Shown here: positions 54,715 through 64,000 of the stretch, piece after piece
Numbering within the stretch: the stretch's first letter is position 1
Layout of the letters: the number at the start of each line of letters is the position of its first letter
NCBI RefSeq assembly: GCF_042767895.1
Contig: NC_091590.1
Span: 1,198,052 to 1,262,051 of the forward strand
DNA length: 64,000 nucleotides
From: Penaeus vannamei
Taxonomy: Eukaryota > Arthropoda > Malacostraca > Decapoda > Penaeidae
Direction: 5' to 3'
Made by a program: the position numbers and the translations under genes
Notes under the pieces: generated by a model
The model's database searches: none
Told to the model about the DNA's origin: nothing
Seen by the model: only the letters and a program-made list of their open reading frames with translations

Positions 54715-56995
54715 AGTTGATGGACAAGACCGATGGAGGGGAGAGATGTATAGCACCTCACAAAGCCTATGCCTTCAGCTATATCATAATACACAGACAA
54801 GGTGTAGTAGATAGTTTTCTATATCAAGGTGGTCACGCTGCCATGCATTTTGTTGAGAATCTGTCTAACAAATGGGTGGACACAAAGAAGCTTTTAAGAA
54901 GACCAAAAGTGTGAGCTGTGCAACCAAAAATTCCCCACAAAAACACAGACATCACGACCATACTAAAGATCAGAAGAACTATATTGGTACTTATTACGCT
55001 CGCTGTAACCTCCAGATGAAAAATCATCGCACAACAATCCCCTGTCTGGCTCAATCACTTCCCTCGGACTGATTCTGAAAGAAATGCAAGCTAACACAAA
55101 AATAAACATCTTTGTAAAACAAGGGCTTCGATATTACGCAGTGGAACTAAATAACCTGAAATTCCTCGATAGCTAGGCTTTAAAGAACGCAGGTCTGAGC
55201 TCTCTCTCGCCAAAACTCATAATGAAAGCAACCGCTCACTCAGGTACTCCAAACATATCTTACATCATTTGTCAGACGAAGCCCAGTCATTGCTAACGGG
55301 AAAGGGTGTTTTTCCGTACGAGTTCTTGGATGACCTGAAAAAGCTCAAAGACACCAGCCTCCCTCCCAACGAAAAGATTTATAGCTCCCACACAGGTGAG
55401 ACGGTTACGGAGGAGTATGCTCCTTCACTAAGTCTCGAATGCAGCCGGGTGTCGTACTTTAGGTGATTATTTAGACTGCTACCTGAGGACGGATGTGGGT
55501 TTGGTAGCCGATGTGATTACGGAGTGGAGGTCTATGCTGGCTGAAAAGTACGATCTGGATATAGTTAACTATGTCAGTCTTCCCGGGTATGCAAATTCCT
55601 AAAAATGACAAAAACAAACCTTGAAGCTTATAACCAATCCAGAATTAGCTCTCATAATTGAGCAATCTGTGAGAGGACTGACGACATGTGTTCGCCTTCT
55701 CACGGTAGCAAAGAACTCCCTCGTTAATTCGCATCATGACCCGCAAAAGGAAAGTAGCACCTACATACTCTACCTTGATTTCAACAGCTTGTATTCCACG
55801 ATAATGTGAGAAACTACCATATAATATCCAGAAATTCCCGCCCTGTGAAAAAGCCGACGAAAGCGGTGATATCGGGCACTGGAGAGTGGCTGATAGAGTT
55901 CCACCCGAAGTTGCAAGGAAGACAGACGAGTTGCTGCCCCTCATTCATCACATGAACATAAGAAATCAGGACATATCTCCATTTAACAGGCAACTTCTAG
56001 CATCGCAGAACAGACATTTACCACGCAAAAAACAAGAGCTTGTGGCTTCACATCTTCCACTGAAGGACCATCTCATTTTACTGAAATATCTGCAGCTTTT
56101 AATTGACTTGAGGGTGGAGGTGGAGCGAGTAAGTGATGTGTACAAATTCTCCCAACGTGAATTCTTATCGCCTTTTATTCACGAAAATATTCAGGCGCGC
56201 AGGGAAGCCACCGATAAAGCACAACAGTTGTACTTCAAGATGCTTTCAAACAGTGTCTTTGGACGGTGTATAATGAACCCTCTAAAAAGACTAGAACATG
56301 CTAGCATGGCGTGCAATGCTTCATTTCTCAAAAAAGATTCGAAGCCCATTCTTCAAAAGATTCATCCCCTTAGCTCCTAAGAGTGATAACCATTTCAAGA
56401 ATAAAAACTTAGTATGGCTCATCCACAGTATATTGGATTTAGCATCTTGGAGCTGGCTAAATTGAAGTTGTAGAACTTTTATTATAAAGTTTTAAAGGCT
56501 CATTACGGAGATCGGGTGCAGCTCTGCTTCTCCGACACCAACAGCTATATCCTCTGTGGAGACAGATGACATTTATAAAGAATTGTCCGTCTCATTTGAA
56601 AGACTGGATAGACACTTCTAATTCTAGCCATGACCATCCATTATACAACCAGTATGTTAAGGGCAAACTTGGATTATTAAAATCTGAAACGGGAGATTCC
56701 GATAAAAGAGACAATATGCCTAAAGCCCAAGATTTATTCCTTGCTCCTAAATAGCGATCAAACATCCACAGGTGCAAAGGGAATTTGACGGTCTGAGAAG
56801 AGGAAGCTAACACGACAATTTCCGTCGCATTCTTCGTGAAAAAGAAGTGCATTTCTTTAAACAGGTGAGCATTACCAACGTCGGAGGTGAAATGATGACC
56901 ACACAAATGAAAAGCGCGGGCTGTCATTATACGATGATAAACATTGGTATGTAAATGCATACAAATCGCTAGCAGATAGTCATCCGGACATTTAA
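54715..56995 (+). pseudogene. Family B DNA polymerase, copy 4 (motif C visible)
   Basis: Same protein as at 47451 with different lesions. Readable: HKAYAFSYIIIHRQGVVDSF (about 54760), FPYEFLDDLKKLKDTSLPPN (about 55310), YLRTDVGLVADVI, motif A YILYLDFNSLYSTIM with the catalytic Asp (about 55765-55807), LPRKKQELVASHLPLK, motif B YFKMLSNSVFGRCIMNPLKR (about 56230-56290), motif C CFSDTNSYIL (about 56525-56554; the second Asp of DTDS is Asn), then in a shifted frame DDIYKEL, and a C-terminal tail to the stop at 56993-56995. More than five frameshifts or stops. It confirms the assignment to the protein-primed type B family. Confidence 0.85.
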
Positions 56996-56999
56996 CACC

Positions 57000-57642
57000 T
57001 TCCCGAAGCAGCGGAGAGCGGCGAAGGAGGAGGAAGTGTGGGGAGAATTCGTGTGCAATGTGGCAACTGATGCGAGCGAGATTGAGAGGAGGGAGGAGGG
57101 GGGAGGAGGGAAGAGGGGGGAGGAGGAAGGGGGAGGAGGGAGGAGGGAGGAGGAGGGAGGGGGAAGAGGAGGGAGGGGGAAGAGGAGGAGGAGGAGGAGG
57201 AGGAGGAGGAGGGAGGGAGGGAGGGAGGGAGGGAGGGAGGAGGAGGAGGAGGAGGAGGAGGAGGAGGGAGGGAGGGAGGAGGAGGAGGAGGAGGAGGAGG
57301 GAGGGAGGGAGGGAGGGAGGGAGGGAGGGAGGGAGGGAGGAGGAGGAGGAGGGAGGAGGAGGAGGGAGGAAGAGGGAGGAGGGGGAGGAGGAGGAGGAGG
57401 GGGAGGAAGGGGGAGGAGGAAGAGGAAGAGGGAGGGGGGAGGAGGAGGAGGAGGAAGTGTGGGGAGAATTCGTGTGCAATGTGGCAACCCATGCAAGCGA
57501 GAACGAGAGCGAGAAGGGGGAGGAGGGTGAGGAGGAGGAGGAGGAGGAGGAAGTGTGGGGAGAATTCGTGTGAGATGTGGCAACCAATGCGAGTGAGAGT
57601 GAGAGGAGGGAGAGGAGGAGGAGGAGGAGGAGACCATGGCAG
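57000..57642. repeat. GGA/GGGA purine array, copy 2
   Basis: Same position as 49680-50560. It contains three copies of the GTGTGGGGAGAATTCGTGTG island (57034, 57456, 57552) separated by (GGA)n and (GGGA)n. Minus-strand ORFs over 260 codons are low-complexity. Confidence 0.95.
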
Positions 57643-57850
57643 CAACAAGGGAGGAAAGATTAAACCATCTATGGAGAAAACGAGAATATCTCCGCCACCT
57701 CCACATTCCGTCTGATGTACACAACAGGAGGCAATGATCTGATAATCCAAAACCACGAAAGCGCAGAAAAAACACAAATTGGGAAACCCTTCATCGAGGA
57801 AGCAGAGGAAAATAGTGATAATGACTATTATTTAAAACGGTTATACTTAT
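57643..57850 (+). pseudogene. Small basic ORF, copy 2 (stop and frameshift)
   Basis: MAATREERLNHLWRKREYL start in GACCATGG context; TGA after about 33 codons; later PRKRRK and a shifted acidic part. Homologous to 50565-50798. Confidence 0.45.
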
Positions 57851-57929
57851 TGCATGTACATATTTTTTTGTATATAGTAGTCAATAAAATTGGTGGTGTC
57901 GAAAAGTGTCATTTTTATTCGTGTCCTTC

Positions 57930-58470
57930 AACATGTTGCACAGTAATCCATATTCCTGTTTTAAGGAGAACTTGGGTCTCTCTGCTCACCCCACAAGAAT
58001 AATAATTGCAGGAGTCACTAATTCGGGAAAGACGCATCTCGCCACAAAAATTGTTGTGCGTTTTCAGAAACAGATTGATTGTATAATTGTTTGCGGGAGT
58101 GAATCTCCGTTAGAAAAGGAAACCTCTTTATCTGACAAACTTGTTGTTAATAAAGACATTATAGATCCCATTCATCATAGGCCAAAACCGAATGACCGCA
58201 TATAATATATATACTGGATGATTGCTTTATAGAAGCGGCTAATAATGACATTGTAAGCAAAATCTTTACAAAGGGACGCCACGAAAACATATCTGTCGTA
58301 CTCCTCGTTCAAAATGTATTTACGAACGGGAAGCACAGCCGCAACATTTCACTAAATACCTCTCATTTTATTTTGCTAAAACAGGGGGATCTCGTTAGAA
58401 TGTCTCGGTAGACAGTTATATGTTAAGAGTGAAGCCAAGCGATTTTTGTTGTTCAGCCTATAAAAGAGGT
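57930..58470 (+). pseudogene. A32/FtsK-like packaging ATPase, copy 2
   Basis: KENLGLSAHPTRIIIAGVTN leads into the Walker A GVTNSGKT (58011-58034), then HLATKIVVRFQKQIDCIIV and LSDKLVVNKDIIDPIHH to a TAA at about 58203. The Walker B-type ILDDCFIEAANNDIVSKIF and FTKGRHENIS, VVLLVQNVFTNGKHSRNIS follow in adjacent frames (about 58212-58350), a pattern characteristic of Polinton/A32 ATPases. The C-terminal FILLKQGDL is near 58370. It has fewer lesions than copy 1. Confidence 0.8.
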
Positions 58471-58549
58471 TTTTTTCTTTGGCTTAGTTACGGTCTCGCC
58501 TTGCCGCCGTGCGCCATAGAGAGATACGGACTGCGGTATTATCATTGTT

Positions 58550-58731
58550 ATTCATATCATCAATCCTGAATCAATACAAGACGCCATTAACGTCTTGTGT
58601 GGCCGGGGTAAGCGATACGTCTTCCCGGTCGAATAGATTTTTGTATAGAAATTTTAAAGTGCCTCGGTGTGAAAGGTTGTTTTGTAACGAATCACTCAGT
58701 AAAAAGGAATGCGAGCGAATGTTTTGCAGAT
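58550..58731 (+). pseudogene. Cys-rich mini-ORF, copy 2
   Basis: Frame reading RNFKVPRCERLFCNESLSKK and then ECERMFCR with a stop at 58729-58731. The start ATG of copy 1 reads GTG, so an upstream start or exon would be needed. Confidence 0.3.
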
Positions 58732-58755
58732 AATCAAGCCCAGACCTCACCCCTT

Positions 58756-58870
58756 CCCCCCCCCCCCCCCCCCCCCGTGTTTTTTCGGCGCTGGGATTGG
58801 CGGGATGATCTACTGGCTCTCAGATCTTGTCGTTTAAAAGGCGTTCGAGTATGAAGGCTGATACAGTGTT
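58756..58870 (+). promoter_or_regulatory. Core promoter of SIM-like gene, copy E
   Basis: A C22 run (58756-58777), GGGATTGGCGGG, a TATA-like TTTAAAAGG (58833-58841) and ACAGTG at the initiator position. Slightly degraded compared with copy D. Confidence 0.45.
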
Positions 58871-58888
58871 TTTCTTAAGCATACCAAG

Positions 58889-59756
58889 ATGAACTCAACC
58901 TTTGTGAAGAATACCTCGCTGCCAAGTAAAACATTTCTTTGAGTTATTCTAAAAAAAAAAAAGAAAAAGAAAAAAAAAACTCGGTGTTTGACGTATTATG
59001 CCTAGGAACATTTTCGATATTTTGTGCGATTTTGTTTTTTAGATGAAGGGGAATTCATCGGTGTTTTTTATTTAAAGGGGTTGCTGTTGGAAGTACTATA
59101 GCAATTTTTCATTGAGATGGGTCTATTGACGAATTCTCCTTTTACAAAGGCGAGTCTCTGAAAACTTGAACTTTATCGGACATATCCATTTTTATTAGTA
59201 TAGTGTTGCCATTGTAAATTCCGGTGTGTTAATGTGTTACTTTCTGTCGCAGCTTTTGAGGACGGTGCCGATGCCTGTTATTGTTTTGCATAAACAGTGT
59301 GCGCGTTCACAATCAGCATTATCCCCGAGAAAAAGAAGGGTGCTCGGATCGTCATTCTCTCCGGTGGAAGCCAGCACCTCCCTGATGGCAGCGGAGAGAG
59401 CTGGCACTTTCGGGGAACCTGAGGAGACAACAGACACGTCATTACCCGTGTGTCATGGTGTGTCGCTCTGTTACATACCCCCTGCGAGGGTCGAGCCCTG
59501 CTCTCGCGTCGTTTTGCCTGCCGTGAGCCCCACCTCGCCTGCATACCATCCCGCGGGAAATAGCGAAGCTATTCCACTCGTGGACATTTCGAGCGATAAT
59601 GAAGAAGAGATTGGGGAGGCTGCGGAAGGATGTTCCTCTCCTGTATCGCCGTCTCTTTCAGATGAGAGCCCACTCGTAGAAATTTCGAGTGGCGATTCTA
59701 TCCAAATTATATCCCCTTGTGCATCGCCCACACTGAATTTGGGTCTAACAAAATAA
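58889..59756 (+). CDS. Spliced NLS/SIM-like gene, copy E
   Basis: Exon 1 58889-58925, exon 2 59043-59149, exon 3 59253-59756. The donor of intron 2 is GC (AAAG/GCGAGT), a rare but legal class. Exon 2 has the same TGA as copy D in the FHW codon. Exon 3 has a 2-base loss near 59278 but is open afterwards with PRKRRV, PLVDISSDNEEEIG, PLVEISSGDSIQII and LNLGLTK. Intron 1 carries an A/AAAAG-rich expansion near 58951-58979. Confidence 0.5.
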
Positions 59757-60128
59757 GCCTGATGAGCACGATCTATCGCAAGTGACAGATCTATCCTTCT
59801 GGGGGTCCCCAGAATAATGTGTGTTGCACTAATTTCTAAGAATGTATTAATATTTTTCTTTGTATGTTAATAAAAGTAAAGTCATATTGACTACATCGAA
59901 TTTTATATTCCTTTCTGCTGAACTCTATGCTTATAAACAACGTGCTTTTCGATTGTTGGGAACAAACTGAATATCTGATTAATTAGTCTGTACCTGACTG
60001 CTGAGGGGATAACTATTGTTGAGATGTTTTAAAGTAATGTAAGCCATCCTGCATGTTCAAACATGACGAATAGATGCAGTTATTGATTTTATTAATGTGG
60101 TCGTTCGCTGACCTGACTCACATCGGTA
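59757..60128 (+). repeat. Single downstream direct repeat, truncated unit end
   Basis: Matches 52650-53022 and then stops at TCGGTAATG, where an A25 run begins. The second repeat, the G-rich unit and the inverted repeat are missing, so the array ends here. Confidence 0.65.
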
Positions 60129-60131
60129 ATG

Positions 60132-60137
60132 AAAAAA

Positions 60138-60169
<32 letters not shown>

Positions 60170-60770
60170 ATATTTATATATATATAATAAATATATATAT
60201 ATAATATATATAATATATATATAATATATATAATATATATATAATATATATATAATATATATAACATATATAATATATATATAATATATATATATATAAT
60301 ATATATATAATATATAGAATATATATAATATATAAATAAAATATATATAATATATATATAATATATATTATATGATATATATATATATAATATAATATAT
60401 ATATATATATTATACATATTATATAATATATATATAATATATATATAATATATATAATATATATATAATATATATATAATATATATATAATATTTATAAT
60501 ATATATATATATAATTTATATATATTATATATATTATATATATATAATATATATTATATATATATTATATATATATTATATATATAATATATATATAATA
60601 TATATAATATATATATAATATATATATAATATATATATAATATATATAATATATATATAATATATATAATATATATATAATATATATATAATATATATAT
60701 AATATATATATCATGTATATATAATATATATAAAATATAAATATAATATATATATATATGTATATATGTA

Positions 60771-60820
<50 letters not shown>
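60132..60820. repeat. A25 then ~650-bp AT/ATA-rich microsatellite
   Basis: Poly(A) is followed by (TA)n mixed with ATAATATATA units. It contains no other sequence and no support for coding. Likely poorly assembled. Confidence 0.97.
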
Positions 60821-60823
<3 letters not shown>

Positions 60824-61860
60824 TTACCCCCTCCAATACCATCCTAAATCCTCCCACACCACCCGCATCCTTCCCTCAATTCCTGTGCTGCAACACTACC
60901 ATTTAAGGACATTATAATGCATGGGCTCATTATAATGGAGTGCGTGTGCGCGCCTATGCAGACTGTTCATACGTTCGTGCGCGAGTATGAGCGCGTAGGC
61001 ACGAAAGTGCGCAGGTGCATATGTGCGCATGTACATGCGTATATATGTGTACAGGTTCATATGAGTGTAGGCGAGTTTAAATTCATGTGCGGATACATGG
61101 GTATGTATGCCGCTGTTGTCTACGTAAGGCTATAAGGTTCCATATAGCTTTGTGATAGAGTACATTATATATGGGTATGTTCCGTGCTTATACATGAGGG
61201 TATACATGGGTTTAAAGGCGTAAATATGCAAATTTGTACATATGGTGTATATATTCATGCATGAATGTGTACATTTACATGTGTATATAAGCATGTATAT
61301 ATGTGTGTGTATATAGGTATGTATAATGTGCGTGTTTATGTGTATGCGTGGGTGAATGTATAGGTAGACATATGTAGGTATTTATGTGTGTATACGTAAA
61401 GGTATACGTATATAGGTGTGTGCAGGATGTAGGAAGGTGGATAAATAATTAAGTATATGTATGTATGTAAGTACGTATGTATGTACGTAGAGGTAGTTAT
61501 ATGTAAAGCAAGTACAGATATATACACATATGTAAAGGGGGGGGGGGCACTAGTGTATGCTGCAAATGTATGTGCTCATATACGGATGCGTGAGCACATG
61601 CAGGGATAGATACATGCGTATGTATAATGATAGGTAGGTTTGCGAGGTATGCAAAAAGGGGTGTTTACATATACACGGGTGAGTATACACTCATGTATAC
61701 TCACTCACTTATCAACAACATAACAAGCGCATAAACGGACAGGCGATGTGAACATATGACTAGGTCAGACTATGATGGACATGTATGTAGTTATTTTTTA
61801 ACGTAAGAATAAGTACCCATATCCATAAGCATAGATACAAGAATAAATGTGTATGCTTGC
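60821..61860. repeat. TG/CA and TA cryptic repeat, copy 2
   Basis: Homologous to 10523-11460, including the C-rich start, the GCATGGGCTCATTATAATGG block and the CACTCATGTATACTCACTCA block. A G10-type run is near 61540. Confidence 0.7.
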
Positions 61861-62170
61861 ATATGCATATGCGTGGGAATGAGCATATGCGTAGTACTTA
61901 GAGCATGTGCGGGAATGAATATGTCTGCATCAGGTGCACATACGCACAAATTAAGTTAATAAAATAAAATAAAACATATATGCACTTCTGATAATTAAGC
62001 CCAGCTCACGGGAGTAGTGAGCAGGCCGTGCATTGCCGCTCCTAAGTCCACTCCAGGTAGGACCAAACCTGCTGAGGGGGACTTATCAATGGCATTCCGG
62101 CTAAACTACTCCCCTCCCACCAAGATACACCTAAGCCAGTAGGTGGGAGGTAAATCGGCTGTCCACCTCC
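61861..62170 (+). mobile_element. RTE leader 3' part, copy 5
   Basis: Matches 11461-11810 and 6290-6637 and leads into an RTE ORF. Several small deletions occur near 62008 and 62160. Confidence 0.75.
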
Positions 62171-64000
62171 ATGAACAAACGCATCCAGCCATGGCCCCCA
62201 TTCCCCGGAGGCGAAGGAGCCCCTGGTTACGGCGGCGATCAGGATCGCTCCGGAGCAGGGGGTGCTAAAAATATCCGGGTAAAGACAGGCCGCCCCACGT
62301 TGATGAACCTTTGCACATACAATATAAGGACCATGAGAACTGAATCCGACTTACTAGCTTTACTAGAGGAACTCTCTTCCATTAAATGGGATGTAGTAGG
62401 ACTCTGCGAAGTTAGAAGACTAGGTGAAGAGCAGAAGTTATTAAATGAGGGACACGTGCTCTATTGGAGAGGAAAACCTCTGGGTAGCAAACAGGAATTA
62501 GGGGTAGGATTCATAATACACAAACGCTTAGAAAAGAACATTGTAGAATTCTATAGTGTCAGCGAAAGAGTGGCTTCTGTAACAATAAAACTAAACACTA
62601 GGTACAACTTAAAAATCATTCAAGTCTATGCTCCAACCTGCAGCCACAGTGATGAAGAAATAGAGAGCTTCTATGAAGATGTTCACTTAGCCAGCGAGAG
62701 AACAAAATCCCATTTCACAATAATTATGGGGGATTTTAATGCCAAAATAGGTAAAAAGACAGAGGGCGAAACCGCAGTAGGGAACCATGGAATAGGCACT
62801 AGGAACGAGAGGGGACAAATGCTAGTCGAATTTGCGGAGGCTCGATCACTCAGTATCATGAATACATTCTTCGAAAAAAGACTAGAACGGAAGTGGACAT
62901 GGAAGTCGCCTTCTGACGTCAAAAACGAAATTGACTTCATAATTTCAAATAGGCACGATATAATAAAAAATGTAGAGGTTATAAATAAAGTAAATGTTGG
63001 CAGCGACCACAGAATGGTGAGAGGCGAAATTAAAATACATCTCAGAAGGGAAAGGAACAAACTAATGAGTAAACCACAGCCAAACTTGGCTAACTTGAGG
63101 ATCAGAGCAACAGAATTTAGCCTAAACATCCAAAACAGATATTCACTCCTCCGCGACGAAGATCTCAACATCGACCAAATCAATAAACAGTTCAATGACA
63201 TAATAAAAGAAGCTGCACTTGAAGTAGGCGGCAAGAACGACAATCGAAGCTCCAGCAAGCTCTCGGTAGAAACTAAACAGCTTATGCAAAAACGTAGAGA
63301 CATGAAAGTATCGTCAAATAGGGACAAGATAGAATTGGTTGAACTAACAAAGACCATAAATAAAAACGGAATTAGTATAGACCTCATATTAGATGCAGGA
63401 GACATCGCAACAGTGAAACTAGCCAATCTTTTTAACAAATGTCTTCTCAGCGGAAAAACTCCGAAAGCCTGGAAAAATACAACAATTATCTTGTTACACA
63501 AAAAGGGCGATAAAAAGGATTTAAAAAATTACCGACCCATAAGCCTCCTTTCGGTTACTTACAAACTGTTCACGAAAGTCATTACAGCTCGCATCTCTGA
63601 CAGTCTGGATTCCAGCCAGCCTAGAGAACAGGCAAGCTTCCGCAGCGGATTCTCAACAATAGATCACATCCACACGCTCACCCAAATAAGAGAAAAAGTA
63701 AACGAATATAGGAAACCCCTGTGTATGGCATTCATCGATTATGAAAAGGCATTTGACTCTGTACAAATACCAGCAGTATTAGGTGCTATTCAACAACAGG
63801 GAGTTGAGGAGGTATATTGTAATATATTGGAAGATATATACAAAGATGGGACAGCAACCATCAAACTCCACACAGAAACCGATAAAATACCAATTAAAAA
63901 AGGCGTTAGACAGGGCGACACCATCTCACCAAAGCTGTTTACAGCCTGCCTCGAGAAAACATTCAAGAAACTAGAATGGGAAGGGAAGGGTATCAAAATA
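62171..64000 (+). CDS. RTE EN-RT ORF, open to the window end, internal deletion
   Basis: ATG at 62171 (MNKRIQPW) starts a frame with no stop over the remaining 1,830 bases. The endonuclease is complete: LCTYNIRTM, IIMGDFNAKIGKK, VKNEIDFIISNRHDIIKN, GSDHRMVRGE. The RT has NYRPISLLSV, FSTIDHIHTL, FIDYEKAFDS (about 63731-63760) and GVRQGDTISPKLF; FADD would lie beyond 64000. Compared with 6638-9572 it lacks the three lesions but has an in-frame loss of about 318 bases at about 63365 (TINK joined to NGISIDLILD), which removes the linker and the first RT block (TPGED). It is recent, possibly translated, but probably not autonomous. Confidence 0.88.
   Translation, partial: MNKRIQPWPPFPGGEGAPGYGGDQDRSGAGGAKNIRVKTGRPTLMNLCTYNIRTMRTESDLLALLEELSSIKWDVVGLCEVRRLGEEQKLLNEGHVLYWRGKPLGSKQELGVGFIIHKRLEKNIVEFYSVSERVASVTIKLNTRYNLKIIQVYAPTCSHSDEEIESFYEDVHLASERTKSHFTIIMGDFNAKIGKKTEGETAVGNHGIGTRNERGQMLVEFAEARSLSIMNTFFEKRLERKWTWKSPSDVKNEIDFIISNRHDIIKNVEVINKVNVGSDHRMVRGEIKIHLRRERNKLMSKPQPNLANLRIRATEFSLNIQNRYSLLRDEDLNIDQINKQFNDIIKEAALEVGGKNDNRSSSKLSVETKQLMQKRRDMKVSSNRDKIELVELTKTINKNGISIDLILDAGDIATVKLANLFNKCLLSGKTPKAWKNTTIILLHKKGDKKDLKNYRPISLLSVTYKLFTKVITARISDSLDSSQPREQASFRSGFSTIDHIHTLTQIREKVNEYRKPLCMAFIDYEKAFDSVQIPAVLGAIQQQGVEEVYCNILEDIYKDGTATIKLHTETDKIPIKKGVRQGDTISPKLFTACLEKTFKKLEWEGKGIKI

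Noticed and set aside
47451..59756. Complete Maverick/Polinton or endogenous virus
   Set aside because: Only polymerase and ATPase are recognisable. I found no integrase, adenain-type protease, or major or minor capsid gene in either unit, so only a partial or derived element can be claimed.
60118..60417. Tyr/Ile-rich minus ORF
   Set aside because: Pure AT microsatellite translated; no coding evidence.

Overview
This looks like a repeat-dense heterochromatic stretch from an animal genome. A decapod crustacean such as a penaeid shrimp is my best guess. The guess rests on the retroelement types (Penelope-like, RTE), very abundant AT, GGA and TG-type simple repeats, arthropod-style TATA plus TCA(G/T)T initiators, and short spliceosomal introns. 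I see no host housekeeping gene, no tRNA or rRNA gene and no CRISPR. Nearly every feature is a mobile element or a fragment of one, mostly on the + strand and mostly broken. Two runs of exactly 500 N (9776-10275, 26001-26500) are scaffold gaps.

Layout. 1-3645: Penelope-like elements (PLE lineage A) with a recognisable reverse transcriptase and a GIY-YIG endonuclease, partly head to tail. 3646-5577: an unidentified cassette with ~235-bp inverted repeats around minus-strand ORFs. 5577-13164: two RTE-type non-LTR retrotransposons head to tail; the first (6638-9572) is nearly complete but carries three lesions. 13165-20410 and 31075-36850: units of a second Penelope lineage (PLE-B) lacking the RT core, interleaved with a spliced gene for a small NLS/SUMO-interaction-motif-like protein. 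20460-21444, 36848-37598, 47451-49674 and 54715-56995: four partial copies of a protein-primed-type family B DNA polymerase. In the last two it is followed by a GGA array, a small basic ORF, an A32/FtsK-like packaging ATPase, a Cys-rich mini-ORF and the SIM-like gene. That combination resembles a Maverick/Polinton or adintovirus-type element, but integrase, protease and capsid genes are absent. 41355-47252: a piggyBac element inserted at TTAA, carrying a decayed transposase and an 80-unit 30-bp minisatellite. 60125-62170: long AT and TG/CA-type repeats. 62171-64000: another RTE ORF, open to the window end.

The main structural point is that the PLE-B, polymerase/ATPase, SIM-gene and inverted-repeat modules recur in a fixed order with identical junctions. 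They therefore form a higher-order composite that has been amplified in tandem, not independent insertions. The first intact-order unit runs from hairpin to hairpin at 40437-53591 and is about 7.25 kb once piggyBac is subtracted. The polymerase and ATPase are frameshifted in every copy, while the C-terminal exon of the SIM-like gene stays open in all four copies that retain it.

Assembly caution: 22079-26000 and 26501-30422 appear to be the same 3,922 bases placed on both sides of an N gap. This is almost certainly an unmerged contig overlap, so about 4.4 kb of this window is probably not real.
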